Source: Kiritimatiellia bacterium
Lineage (GTDB): Bacteria; Verrucomicrobiota; Kiritimatiellia; CAIQIC01; Lenti-01
Length of the DNA: 64,000 nt
Direction of reading: 5' to 3'
NCBI GenBank assembly: GCA_017527155.1
Contig: JAFXQI010000042.1
Span: forward strand, 1 to 64,000
Within the stretch, counting starts at the first letter, position 1, and each line of letters opens with the position of its first letter. Shown here piece by piece: positions 16,237 to 24,088 of the stretch. The notes below the pieces were generated by a model. It saw only the letters and a program-made list of their open reading frames with translations, searched no databases and was not told the origin of the DNA. The position numbers were made by a program, and so were the translations under genes.

Positions 16237-16784
16237 GGTTGTCCTTGGGTTGGGGTTGTTTTCTACAGGGGAAGGTGGACGGCATTGTGGGCACGCGTGC
16301 CGTCCGGGGGCGCGATCCAAGGCCGCGGCGGTTGAAGAAGCGCAAGAACGCCGCCGCGCCAGCCCGAATGGGAGGGTGGCCGGGATTCCGGAGCGCGGGG
16401 CCGGCCGGGACCCGCTTGTACGCCGCTGGAAAGGATCGGTGGAACCGGCGGTTGGCTCCTGTTTCAGGCTCTTCCTAGTCGCACTGAAAGGGGAAAGGGG
16501 CGCGGTCTTTCCCGCCGTCAAGTCGTCTTTCCGACTGGCCACAATGTGGATTGATTCAACGCCTTTCATTGTTAGTTGTTTGCCGGAAGCCGTCCGGTGC
16601 GGATTCCCGCACGTGCGGGAAAAGGGAATGCTTGGGGAGGCGGCGCGACTGGAAGTCGCACCTCCCAGAAATGGGGAAAGGGACCGCACCCCGGGCTTGA
16701 ACGCGGGCATCGGTGCGTTGTGTTCCAGGAGGCGTCGGCGGGATGGGTCTTCCGCCTGGCGGGGGTGCGGTCCGAAAGGGAATG
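16237..16784. other. 548-bp gene-free stretch in the early arm
   Basis: No frame here has a domain or good start. It holds a perfect 18-bp palindrome at 16604-16621 (TTCCCGCACGTGCGGGAA), a dispersed-repeat copy at 16636-16667 and an AT-rich patch at about 16520-16580 that could carry a leftward promoter. It separates the two regulators from the rest of the early operon. Confidence 0.5.
16604..16621. promoter_or_regulatory. Perfect 18-bp palindrome, possible operator
   Basis: TTCCCGCAC and GTGCGGGAA meet with no spacer. It lies between the early regulators and the downstream early genes, a sensible place for an operator, but no regulator can be linked to it. Confidence 0.35.
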
Positions 16785-17060
16785 TCATGGCGTGACCCCC
16801 GAGGTGCGGAGGCGGAGGAAGCGTTCGAAGGTGGTGCGGGAGATGCGGCGGTGGGTGCGCTTGTCGCCGGTGCCGATCGTGATCGACGGCAACGCCCCGC
16901 TCTCCAGCCAGCCGTTCACCAGCGACATCGACACATCCATCGCGGAGGCCACGTCCGCTGGCGTCAGCAGCGCCGTCTCCGGCGTCCGCGACAGAATCAC
17001 CGCGACCGTGTCGTCCTGCGGTATCGCAAAGGGGAGGATCGTCTGGACAGGACGGGGCAT
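16785..17060 (-). CDS. Excisionase/MerR-type helix-turn-helix regulator
   Basis: Ninety-one residues with a helix-turn-helix at about residues 33-60 (TPADVASAMDVSMSLVNGWL), then a wing region and RRISRTTFERFLRLR, as in excisionase-like DNA-binding domains that end in a helix after a conserved Arg. Its ATG overlaps the stop of the ribbon-helix-helix gene as TGATG, so the two are one operon. In place it corresponds to the Ner/Cro-type second regulator of transposable phages. Confidence 0.75.
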   Translation of the reverse strand: MPRPVQTILPFAIPQDDTVAVILSRTPETALLTPADVASAMDVSMSLVNGWLESGALPSITIGTGDKRTHRRISRTTFERFLRLRTSGVTP

Positions 17061-17260
17061 CACTTCGCGGTGGCGGCGGGGAGCTTGATGACTCCGCTTT
17101 CGGCTTGCGTCACAACGATGTTGGTGGCGAAGCGGATGAAGGTTGAACGGCTCAAACGGCCCAGAGCCTCGCGGGCTTTGTCAATGCTCGCGATTTCGTT
17201 TTGGGTGAATCGTGTGGGAATCGCCGAGCCGCGTTTCGGTTTGAATGGGGTTGCTTGCAT
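17060..17260 (-). CDS. Ribbon-helix-helix-like phage regulator, leftward
   Basis: Sixty-six residues from ATG 17260 (an earlier ATG at 17269 lies inside the operator palindrome). After a basic N-terminus, AIPTRFTQNEIASIDKAREA and LSRSTFIRFATN give one strand and two helices, the CopG/Arc ribbon-helix-helix layout. It is clearly related to the divergent gene at 17347 (shared PTRF...E...ID.A...L...S.FIRF). No ribosome site precedes either start, so the transcript may be leaderless. With its partner it probably forms the lysis-lysogeny switch; which one represses which is unknown. Confidence 0.7.
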   Translation of the reverse strand: MQATPFKPKRGSAIPTRFTQNEIASIDKAREALGRLSRSTFIRFATNIVVTQAESGVIKLPAATAK

Positions 17261-17265
17261 GGTCA

Positions 17266-17292
17266 ACATGGTATAACAGCTTTATACCATGT
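17266..17292. promoter_or_regulatory. Divergent operator: 11-bp perfect inverted repeat
   Basis: ACATGGTATAA and TTATACCATGT face each other around CAGCT. The arms contain TATAAC/TATAAA, good -10-like hexamers on both strands, so binding here could block both divergent promoters. It is the only low-GC palindrome between the two regulator genes. Confidence 0.7.
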
Positions 17293-17346
17293 CAACACCT
17301 TTTTTCCTTTTTTTTTCGGGGCGGCATGGAGTAGGATGCCGACACC

Positions 17347-17613
17347 ATGCGAACCGACAATTCCAAGCCAATTCCAACACGCTTTTCGGAAAGCGAGGTG
17401 GAAAGAATCGACCGTGCATCGCAAGGTCTTGGACTCGGGCGGTCTGCATTCATTCGTTTTTGCGTCAACATGTTTCTCCGCGCTTATGAAGAAGGCGGGA
17501 ACAACATCCTGCCTCAGAACTGGCAGGATGTTGTGCGTTCGCTGGACAACCGGACGCGGGAAGGAAACGGGGCACGCTGGCCCCAAAAGGGCAAGAAGGC
17601 CAAGCGCAAGTAG
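17347..17613 (+). CDS. Ribbon-helix-helix-like phage regulator, rightward
   Basis: Eighty-eight residues. PIPTRFSESEVERIDRASQG and LGRSAFIRFCVNMFLRAY make a strand-helix-helix fold like CopG/Arc proteins; a C-terminal basic tail (KKGKKAKRK-type) adds nonspecific DNA affinity. It is a diverged paralogue of the leftward 66-residue protein and is transcribed away from it. A ribosome site TAGGATG precedes the ATG. By layout it could be the phage repressor and the other its antagonist. A 28-bp palindrome follows its stop at once. Confidence 0.7.
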   Translation: MRTDNSKPIPTRFSESEVERIDRASQGLGLGRSAFIRFCVNMFLRAYEEGGNNILPQNWQDVVRSLDNRTREGNGARWPQKGKKAKRK

Positions 17614-17615
17614 CG

Positions 17616-17643
17616 CCATTTTGATGGAGCTCCATCAAAATGG
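17616..17643. terminator. Perfect 28-bp palindrome after the rightward regulator
   Basis: CCATTTTGATGGAG pairs with CTCCATCAAAATGG with no spacer, starting 2 bp after the stop codon. It may act as a bidirectional terminator, although the T-run comes only about 40 bp later, or as a binding site. Confidence 0.45.
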
Positions 17644-17734
17644 GAAACATCGTTGCGCGGCAACGAGATACGCTCGAGCTTGATTTTTTTTGATTTTGAG
17701 GGTTTGGAAGGGGTTTAGGGGTTTTAGGGAGTGG

Positions 17735-17759
17735 AATCCTTGCAAGGGTTGCAAGGATT
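17735..17759. repeat. 11-bp stem-loop in the control region
   Basis: AATCCTTGCAA and TTGCAAGGATT pair perfectly around GGG. No U-tract follows on either strand. The 421-bp gene-free stretch 17614-18034 also holds a T-rich run at about 17682-17697 and four tandem GAATGCA units at 17893-17920; no gene is supported in it. Confidence 0.5.
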
Positions 17760-17892
17760 TGGGCGGAGAGCGGAAGGGGGTAGAAGGGGGCCATGCGAAA
17801 GCACGGAACCATTTTTGACGATTTGGCGACCCCGGCGGGGTTGTCCCGGCGCATCATGGGCCGGTCTTTGGGCCGCCGGGGGCGCCGTTTTG

Positions 17893-17920
17893 GAATGCAG
17901 AATGCAGAATGCAGAATGCA
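17893..17920. repeat. Tandem heptamer repeat, GAATGCA x 4
   Basis: GAATGCA starts at 17893, 17900, 17907 and 17914 and is followed by a partial fifth unit. Simple tandem repeats like this can vary in copy number by slippage. Confidence 0.85.
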
Positions 17921-18034
17921 CAATGGGGGGCCCAATTCGCGAAGCCGCAAAGCGAGTCAGACACAGCGGGCGGGCCGCCCGCGCTCCGGCATGGGGTTGT
18001 GGGCGGCCCGCATTGACCATCGGAGGGCTGCGTG

Positions 18035-18448
18035 ATGGCAACGGCCGGCGAGGGCATCAACATTGCTCTGGGGACGTTGGGATGCGCATGGGTCGGGAAG
18101 GTCCTGATTGCGTGGATCAACGCGAAGTTCGGGCAGAAGGCCAAAGTGGAAGGGTCGGTGGAGACGCAGGTGAAGCCGAATCCGCTGAACGTGGTGGCGG
18201 AGCCGAAGCCGCGGTACGTGACGTGCGAGGAGTGCAAGGAACGGCACCGGAAGGTGGACGAGCGGTTCGCCGCCGGCAACGAGTCGTTCAAGGCGATACG
18301 CAACGAAATCGCCGGGATGCGCAAGGACGTGAACGCGGGGATCGCGCGGATCAACGAGAGAATCAACGACCGGATATCGCCGGTGGCGGAAGCGTGCGCG
18401 GCGAACTCGGCGGCCATCCAGATCATGCTCAAGGAGTCGAAGCCATGA
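18035..18448 (+). CDS. Membrane-anchored coiled-coil protein, DUF2730/gp25-like position
   Basis: The 137-residue product has an N-terminal hydrophobic segment (INIALGTLGCAWVGKVLIAW, residues 8-27), a short linker with CEECKERH, and a long amphipathic helix (about 75-130) that predicts a coiled coil. The ATG at 18035 has CGGAGGG 7 bp upstream; a GTG one codon earlier is possible. In Mu-like phages a DUF2730 protein of this build precedes gp26 and the terminase genes, as here. It opens the rightward late operon. Exact role is unknown in the family. Confidence 0.6.
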   Translation: MATAGEGINIALGTLGCAWVGKVLIAWINAKFGQKAKVEGSVETQVKPNPLNVVAEPKPRYVTCEECKERHRKVDERFAAGNESFKAIRNEIAGMRKDVNAGIARINERINDRISPVAEACAANSAAIQIMLKESKP

Positions 18449-18705
18449 TAGACGAAATGCTGCGGAACGCGATTTGCCGGATCCTGTACCGGGTGCACCC
18501 GGCGCCGTTGCGGAAGGACACGCTGGCCAGCGAGTGCGAAATCGCGCTGGGGCGCGTCCTCTCCCGCGACGAGTTCCGCCGGGAACTGGGCGCGCTGGAG
18601 CAGGGCGGCCTGGTCCGGGTGGGCAAGATGGGGCTCCTGGGGGCGGTCGAGACGGCGATGCTGACGCAGACGGGCGTGGCCGAGTGCGCGAGGTCGTTCG
18701 GGTGA
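18445..18705 (+). CDS. Mu gp26-like small protein
   Basis: Eighty-six residues with a winged-helix feel: MIDEMLRNAICRILYRVHPA, then SRDEFRRELGALEQGGLVRV. It overlaps the upstream gene (ATGA) and the downstream gene (GTGA). Its size and place, between the DUF2730-like gene and DUF3486, match Mu gp26, whose function is not established. Confidence 0.65.
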   Translation: MIDEMLRNAICRILYRVHPAPLRKDTLASECEIALGRVLSRDEFRRELGALEQGGLVRVGKMGLLGAVETAMLTQTGVAECARSFG

Positions 18706-19301
18706 CGGCGAAAAGGTCCATCGAAGGCGTAGCGCGCAAGACGCGTCCGGACGCATGGTGGGCGGCGCTCTCGGAGGAGGAGTGCTGGGAGGTTTGGGAG
18801 AAGTTCCGGCGGCTGCCGTGGCACGCGGTGGCGATGTGGCTGCGGAAGGAAAAGGGACTGGCGGTGTCGCGGTCGGCGCTGTACCGGTTCGGAGATTGGA
18901 TTCGGCCCCAGGAAAGCGCGCGCCGGCTGGAGATGGGGGTTCTGGCACGTCGGGAGGCCGAGGGGTTGGCGAAGGCAGCCGGGGCCAACGAAGACGTGGC
19001 GCGGGCGTTCATCGCCATGGGCACGGAGGTGGGGGTCCGCACGCAGAGCGCCGAGGCAGCGAGCGGCTGGATCAAGATGGCGGCGGCGCTCCTGGCGGCA
19101 GCGCAGAAGGACGCGGAACTGCGCCTGCGCGAGGAGGCCCAGAAGACGGCGGCCGGACAGCTCGCCCTCGCCAGGGAGAAGTGGGAGGACCAGCAGCGGC
19201 GGAACGCGGAGGCGAAGGCGGCGCTGGAAGGGGTGGCGAGCGCGGGCGGGCTCTCGCCGGAGACGCTGGCGGAAATCGAAAGGGCGGCGAAGCTGCTGTA
19301 G
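18702..19301 (+). CDS. DUF3486 family protein, likely terminase small subunit
   Basis: The 199-residue protein starts at a GTG that overlaps the previous stop. An N-terminal part (WEKFRRLPWHAVAMWLRKEK, then VSRSALYRFGDWI) reads as the helix-turn-helix of DUF3486, Mu gp27-like. The C-terminal half is a coiled coil (about residues 125-170). Gene order with gp26-like upstream and the large terminase 6 bp downstream supports a role in recognising the phage end for packaging. Confidence 0.75.
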   Translation: MTAKRSIEGVARKTRPDAWWAALSEEECWEVWEKFRRLPWHAVAMWLRKEKGLAVSRSALYRFGDWIRPQESARRLEMGVLARREAEGLAKAAGANEDVARAFIAMGTEVGVRTQSAEAASGWIKMAAALLAAAQKDAELRLREEAQKTAAGQLALAREKWEDQQRRNAEAKAALEGVASAGGLSPETLAEIERAAKLL

Positions 19302-19307
19302 GGTGCG

Positions 19308-20693
19308 ATGGGAAGGGCGAAGAACATTCCGGCGAAGGATGCGCTGCTGCTGCCGTACCAGGCGGCGTGGGTGGCGGACGCGTCGCGGCTGAAAATCGCG
19401 GAGAAGAGCCGGCAGATCGGATGGACGTGGGCGACGGCCTACGGGCTGGTGCGGCGGAAGGCGCTCAGGGGGGCGAAGCGGGATGCGTGGATTTCCAGCC
19501 GGGACGACATCCAGGCGCGGCTTTTCCTGGAGGATTGCAAGGGGTTCGCGGGGCTGCTGCAGACGGGGGCGCGGGACCTGGGGGAAAAGGCGGTGGACGA
19601 CGACGGGCACAGCGCCTACGTGCTGGGCATGGCGAACGGGCTGCGAATCCACAGCATGAGCAGCAATCCGGACGCGCAGGCGGGCAAGCGCGGGGACCGG
19701 GTGCTGGACGAGTTCGCGTTGCACCCCGATCCCCGGAAACTCTACTCCATCGCATACCCGGGCATCACCTGGGGCGGGAGCCTGGAAATCTTTTCCACGC
19801 ACCGGGGAACGGGGAATTTCTTCAACCAGCTGCTGGAGGAGGCGAAGCACAAGGGGAATCCGAAGGGGTTCAGCCTCCACCGGGTGACGCTGGAGGACGC
19901 GCTGGACCAGGGGTTTTTGCACAAGCTGCAAGGGGCGCTGCCGGCGGAGGACCCGCGGCAGGAGATGGACGAGGCGGAGTATTTCGACTTCATCAAGTCG
20001 GGGTGCGCGGACGAGGAGACGTTCGCGCAGGAGTACATGTGCGTGCCGAGCGACGACGCGAGCGCGTTCATCGAGTGGGCGCTGCTGGACCGGGCAAAGC
20101 TGCCGGTTCCGCCGGCCGGCCTGGATGCGCTGCCGCGGGACGCGAAGGTGTGGCTGGGGGTGGACGTGGCGCGCAAGAAGGACCTTTTCGCGATCTGGGC
20201 GGCGGTGGAGGAGGCGGGGATGCTGGTCCCGGCGGAGGTGCGGACGCTGCGGGGCGAGAGCTACGCGGCGATGGAGTGCGAGCTGTACGGCATCATGGAC
20301 GAACACGACGTGGTGCGCTGCTGCGTGGACGCCACGGGCATCGGCAACCAGTTCGCGGAACGGGCGCAGGCGCGGTACGGGTGGAAGGTGGAGCCGGTGA
20401 TCTTCACGGCCGCGACGAAGGAAACCATGGCGTATGCGCTGCGCGGCGGGATGGAGGACGGACGGTTCCGGATCCCGGACGATCCGCGCGTGTTCGCGGA
20501 CTTCCGCGGGGTGCGCAAGACGGTCAGCCCCGCCGGGACGGTGCGCTTCGACGCGGCCCGGACGGAGGCGGGGCACAGCGACATCTTCTGGTCCGCCGCG
20601 CTCTGCAACGCGGCGCACGAACAGGCCGCCGCCTGGACGGACCCGCGCTTCGTCGGCGCCGGGCGGGGCGGGTACGAGGAACGGAGGATCTGA
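19308..20693 (+). CDS. Terminase large subunit (Mu gp28-like)
   Basis: A 461-residue packaging motor. The ATPase part carries the phage variant Walker A EKSRQIGWTWA near residues 32-42 and a Walker B VLDEFA at about 131-136. The nuclease part shows three acidic sites: GVDVARKKD, CVDATGIG and GHSDIFWSAAL, as in the RNase-H-like domain of large terminases. Length fits Mu gp28-type enzymes. It acts at the portal vertex of the prohead. Late-gene context on both sides is consistent. Confidence 0.85.
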   Translation: MGRAKNIPAKDALLLPYQAAWVADASRLKIAEKSRQIGWTWATAYGLVRRKALRGAKRDAWISSRDDIQARLFLEDCKGFAGLLQTGARDLGEKAVDDDGHSAYVLGMANGLRIHSMSSNPDAQAGKRGDRVLDEFALHPDPRKLYSIAYPGITWGGSLEIFSTHRGTGNFFNQLLEEAKHKGNPKGFSLHRVTLEDALDQGFLHKLQGALPAEDPRQEMDEAEYFDFIKSGCADEETFAQEYMCVPSDDASAFIEWALLDRAKLPVPPAGLDALPRDAKVWLGVDVARKKDLFAIWAAVEEAGMLVPAEVRTLRGESYAAMECELYGIMDEHDVVRCCVDATGIGNQFAERAQARYGWKVEPVIFTAATKETMAYALRGGMEDGRFRIPDDPRVFADFRGVRKTVSPAGTVRFDAARTEAGHSDIFWSAALCNAAHEQAAAWTDPRFVGAGRGGYEERRI

Positions 20694-20696
20694 CGC

Positions 20697-22832
20697 ATGG
20701 CACGGCTGTACACGGTGGCGGATGCGAAGCGGCGGCGGACCGCCGCGGACGCGTGGCTGGAAAGGATGAACCCGCTGCGGGGGCTGAGCATCCGGCAGGC
20801 CGAGAACATCTACGACGCGGCGCGAGGCGGGAACTACGCGCTGCTCCACCTGCTGTACTCGGAGATCGAGAAGACCGACCCGGTGCTGCTCACGTGCGTG
20901 GAACGGCGCGCGGCCGCCCTCGCGGGCCTGGGCTGGAAGGCCGACACGGTTGCCGGCGCGGACGCGGGGCTCGCCAAGGAGCAGTCGGCCGCGATCGGCG
21001 AGCTGATCGCCGGGATCGGGAACTTCGAGGAGGCGCTGGAACACCTCGACGGCGGGTTCTTCCGCGGGTTCGCCCACGCGGAGCCGGTGCACGGCCCCGA
21101 CGGATCGGTGCGGAGCCTGCTGCTGCCCGAGAGCTGGAACTTCTGCCGGGACCCGGGAACGGGCGCGTGGTGGTGGAACCCGGACGCGCTCACCGCGGAG
21201 CCGGGCATGGGCGGTATGGCGGAAATCCCGTCCGGACGGCTCGTCACGGTGTGCCGTCCGCGCGCGATCGACTACCCGGCGCTGAGCATCTACCTGCGCT
21301 GCGCGCTGGCGGAACGGGACTGGGGGCGGTTCGTGGAGCGCTACGGACTGCCGCCCGCCATCCTCACCGCGCCCGCCAACACGACGAAGGAGCAGGAAAC
21401 GATGCTCGCCGCCGCCGCCGGCGACGTGGCCGACGGCCGCAGCGGCGTGGTGCCCAACGGCACCTCCATCAATTTCGCGACGGAAGCCAGGGGAACGGAC
21501 CCGTTCACGGCCTTCATCACCCACCAGGAGAAGCTGGTTGTTTTGCTGGCGACGGGCGGGACGCTCACCTCCCTCGCCGAGGCCGGCAGCGGCACGCTCG
21601 CCGGGAACGCCCAGATGGACGTCTGGCGGCAGATCGTCAGCCGGGATGCCGCCATCATCGGCGCGGCCCTGGACCGGACGCTGGTGCAGCCGTGCCTGCG
21701 GGCGCGGTTCCCCGGCCGGCCGGCCGCGGCGTCGTTCGCCCTGGGCGCGGACCGGGACCTCTCCGCCGAGGAGGTGTTCGAGGTCGCCGCCAAGGCGAGA
21801 ACCGCCGGCTACGTCGTCGCCGAGGCCGACCTGGAAGGCCGGACCGGCTTCGCCCTGGAACGGGAGCAGGATGCCCCCGGAATGGGCGCCGCGGGCACCG
21901 GCGGGCTCTTCAACGCGAGGGTGCCCGACGGGATGCCATTGCAATCCCCTGCAATTCCCTTGCAAAACGCGCGCACCGGGGAGGGGGCCACCACGGGCCG
22001 TCCCGGGGAGAAGCCCCCCTCTGCGGGGCTCCTGGAGCCTTCCGCCCCCGGCGAGGGCGAAACCCGCCTTGCACGGGCCATGCAGCGGGATTTGCGGCCC
22101 GCCGCCAAGATCATCGCCGAGGCGCTGCGGACGCACGACTGGAAGGCCGCCCGCAAGCAGCTCGCCGGCGCGCTCAAGGAGTGCGGGACGGAGAGCGCGG
22201 AGGCGCTGGAGGCGGAGATGCGTGCGGCAGGGGAGAAGGCGTGGCCGGAAACTCACGCAGAGGCGCAGAGAGGCGGAGGCGCGGAGGGGGTGGCGAACTC
22301 GGAACGTGTCCCGGCCGGACATGGGAACGGAGGACAGTTTACCGGGAAGACGAATCCACCGGACGGGAAGACGAAGTCGAAGCCAACTGTCGGCTCGACA
22401 AACCCAGACCCACCCGAAGTCCAGGCAAAGCAAATCGAGAAAGCCAAGGCGGCATTTGCCAAGTGCCTCGAAACGCACGAGGACGTGGAAAATGCTTTCA
22501 CACGGGGCGACATCGGCCCAATCGACGTGAGATGGGGACAGGAACGAAAGGGTATCCGCCACTTGGTCGAACGGCGGGACGGCTTTGCCAAGTCCCACCC
22601 AGGAGCTCTGGACGGACGCCAGACACTGGAGACAATCGCTGAAACCACGGTGCGGGGTAAAATCACCGAAGTCACACGCAAAAGCGGCCACAATACAGTG
22701 GCCATCGAACACGAAGGCTTCCGTTCTTTGCTGACACAGGATGGCGAAGGCGGGAACCATTGGGTGCTTTCGGGCTACGAAATCAGCGAAGAGGGGCGCG
22801 GATACCGCAAAAAGAAAGCGGGGCAGAGATGA
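20697..22832 (+). CDS. DUF935-type portal protein fused to a BECR-like nuclease domain
   Basis: The 711-residue product is much longer than a normal Mu portal (about 500). Residues 1 to about 430 match DUF935 portal proteins (YSEIEKTDPVLLTCVERRAA, ALSIYLRCALAERDWGRFVE, GNAQMDVWRQIVSRDAAII). A variable linker then holds a dispersed repeat and the pre-toxin motif RVPAGHGNGGQFTG near 535. Residues about 590-705 (GDIGPIDVRWGQERKGIRHL, TVRGKITEV, HWVLSGYEI) resemble the phage Barnase-EndoU-ColicinE5/D-RelE nuclease domains usually found on MuF proteins. GC drops in this tail, which suggests a later acquisition. The tail may be injected with DNA or act on the host; activity is unproven. Confidence 0.75.
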   Translation: MARLYTVADAKRRRTAADAWLERMNPLRGLSIRQAENIYDAARGGNYALLHLLYSEIEKTDPVLLTCVERRAAALAGLGWKADTVAGADAGLAKEQSAAIGELIAGIGNFEEALEHLDGGFFRGFAHAEPVHGPDGSVRSLLLPESWNFCRDPGTGAWWWNPDALTAEPGMGGMAEIPSGRLVTVCRPRAIDYPALSIYLRCALAERDWGRFVERYGLPPAILTAPANTTKEQETMLAAAAGDVADGRSGVVPNGTSINFATEARGTDPFTAFITHQEKLVVLLATGGTLTSLAEAGSGTLAGNAQMDVWRQIVSRDAAIIGAALDRTLVQPCLRARFPGRPAAASFALGADRDLSAEEVFEVAAKARTAGYVVAEADLEGRTGFALEREQDAPGMGAAGTGGLFNARVPDGMPLQSPAIPLQNARTGEGATTGRPGEKPPSAGLLEPSAPGEGETRLARAMQRDLRPAAKIIAEALRTHDWKAARKQLAGALKECGTESAEALEAEMRAAGEKAWPETHAEAQRGGGAEGVANSERVPAGHGNGGQFTGKTNPPDGKTKSKPTVGSTNPDPPEVQAKQIEKAKAAFAKCLETHEDVENAFTRGDIGPIDVRWGQERKGIRHLVERRDGFAKSHPGALDGRQTLETIAETTVRGKITEVTRKSGHNTVAIEHEGFRSLLTQDGEGGNHWVLSGYEISEEGRGYRKKKAGQR
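22251..22287. repeat. Dispersed CTCACGCAGAGGCGCAGAG repeat inside the portal gene
   Basis: The element is read in frame in the portal linker. Reverse-complement relatives lie at 58526-58540 and 58941-58960 in host intergenic DNA. Confidence 0.8.
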
Positions 22833-22956
22833 AACCGGCGACGGTGTCAAGTCATCCGGCCCTACGCATCCGCGGCCTACGAGCGCTTCGTCCGCGGACG
22901 GTTGCCCTGCCCATCTATGGGCAACGTACCACTACTTCCAGGAAAGGCAAGGCGGA

Positions 22957-23175
22957 ATGAGCGCACGCAACAAGCTGGATTGCCGGGTATGCGGCCAGGA
23001 CGTGTTCGCCAAGACGGTCGTGCACGTGCACGGAACGCGGCGGACGGTGACGATGACGGGCTGGTGCAAGCAGTGCGGGAACGGCGTGCGGCGGCGCGAG
23101 GTGTTCGAGGCCGGGAAGCGCGTGGACGCCGAGGTCGCGGTGCTGGCGCCGAAGAAAGACGGAGGTGCGGAATGA
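22957..23175 (+). CDS. Small zinc-ribbon phage protein
   Basis: Seventy-two residues with two CxxC knuckles, LDCRVCGQDV at residues 7-16 and GWCKQCGNGV at about 35-44, which should bind one zinc. Mu has a zinc-finger translational activator, Com, but the resemblance is limited to the ribbon and no mom gene is nearby. It overlaps the protease gene by 4 bp (ATGA). Ribosome site: GGCAAGGCGGA. Confidence 0.65.
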   Translation: MSARNKLDCRVCGQDVFAKTVVHVHGTRRTVTMTGWCKQCGNGVRRREVFEAGKRVDAEVAVLAPKKDGGAE

Positions 23176-24035
23176 GCGTGCTCGAATTGCCGAAAAGGGT
23201 TGCGCCGGGCGACGAGATCGAGGTGCAGCTGGCACCGCTGGGGGAGTGGCCGGTGAGGGTCAAGGGCAAGGACGGGAAGCGGGAGAGCATCAAGCAGCTC
23301 TTCGACGCGGCCTCTTGCGCGGCGGTGGTCGGGAATTTCTCGCGGGAACTTCTGGTGGACCTGGACCACGCCAGCGTCATCGGCGGCAACACGCGGGCAT
23401 ATGCCTGGGTGACGGCGCTCCGGGCGGACGAGGAACTGGGGCTGGTGGGGACGTTCCGCTTCACGGAGGCGGGGGCGGAGGCGGTGAACAGCAAGGAATA
23501 CCGCTACGTCTCGGTCTTCTGGTTCCTCGACAAGGAGAACCGGCCGACGCTGCTGGACAGCGTGGCTCTCACGAACCGCCCGAACCTTCCCGTTCGCCCG
23601 GTCCTCAACCGGGAGGGGGCGGTGGTGGAGAACGATCTGGAAAACAAACCCGAAAGGAAACCGAACATGGACAAACTCAAGGAATTGCTGGGCCTGCCTG
23701 CGGACGCGGACGAAGAGACGGTCGCCAATGCCGTCGCCGCGCTCAAGGCGCGCCTGGACGAACTGGACGCGGCGGCCGCGAACGCGGAGGCGGAAACCTT
23801 CGCGGCGGCGAACGCGGAACTCGTCCAGGACCAGGCCGCGCTCAAGGACGCGTACCTCTCGAACAAGGAGCTGGCCAAGGCGATGGTGGCGAACTTCAAG
23901 CGCCCCGCCGCGCCGCCGACCCCGGTGTGCGACCCGGCGACGGCCCGCAAGCCGGCGCTCAACTCCAAGCCCCTCCCCGAGCGGATGGCGGGGCTGACTC
24001 CCGCGCAGGCGTGCGACGCGCTGCTCAAGGACTGA
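23172..24035 (+). CDS. Prohead protease (Mu I-like)
   Basis: The 287-residue product has an N-terminal half typical of Mu-like I proteases: SRELLVDLDHASVIGGNTRAY-type His-containing strand region near residues 57-75, TGTFRFTEAG-like middle, and YVSVFWFLDKENRPTLLDSV leading to the Ser-bearing segment. The C-terminal half is Ala/Glu-rich and helical, the scaffold part. It starts on the ATGA overlap with the zinc-ribbon gene. It should process scaffold and capsid during prohead maturation. Confidence 0.8.
   Translation: MSVLELPKRVAPGDEIEVQLAPLGEWPVRVKGKDGKRESIKQLFDAASCAAVVGNFSRELLVDLDHASVIGGNTRAYAWVTALRADEELGLVGTFRFTEAGAEAVNSKEYRYVSVFWFLDKENRPTLLDSVALTNRPNLPVRPVLNREGAVVENDLENKPERKPNMDKLKELLGLPADADEETVANAVAALKARLDELDAAAANAEAETFAAANAELVQDQAALKDAYLSNKELAKAMVANFKRPAAPPTPVCDPATARKPALNSKPLPERMAGLTPAQACDALLKD
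23667..24035 (+). CDS. Nested in-frame scaffold protein (Mu Z-like)
   Basis: Inside the protease gene, ATG 23667 is preceded by AAAGGAAACCGAAC, as strong a ribosome site as that of the capsid gene. Translation from it would give a 122-residue helical protein beginning MDKLKELLGLPADADEETVA. In Mu the scaffold gene Z is nested in the same way within I. The internal start is an inference from site strength and family precedent. Confidence 0.6.
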   Translation: MDKLKELLGLPADADEETVANAVAALKARLDELDAAAANAEAETFAAANAELVQDQAALKDAYLSNKELAKAMVANFKRPAAPPTPVCDPATARKPALNSKPLPERMAGLTPAQACDALLKD

Positions 24036-24088
24036 CGATCTAGACAAGCAAGGCAAGCAACCGAAAAGCCAAACGAAAGGAAACGACA

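Noticed and set aside
18755-22642. A 1295-codon rightward frame overlapping terminase and portal
   Set aside because: Gly/Ala/Arg-rich shadow frame without domains, while the overlapping frames match known phage families with good starts.
18429-22850. A 1473-codon leftward open frame opposite the packaging genes
   Set aside because: It mirrors the real rightward genes (DUF3486, terminase, portal), crosses several gene borders and gives a low-complexity Arg/Pro/His-rich product; an effect of high GC.
22957-23175. Zinc-ribbon protein as Mu Com with a mom gene
   Set aside because: Only the CxxC pairs match, and no Mom-like acyltransferase gene is near.
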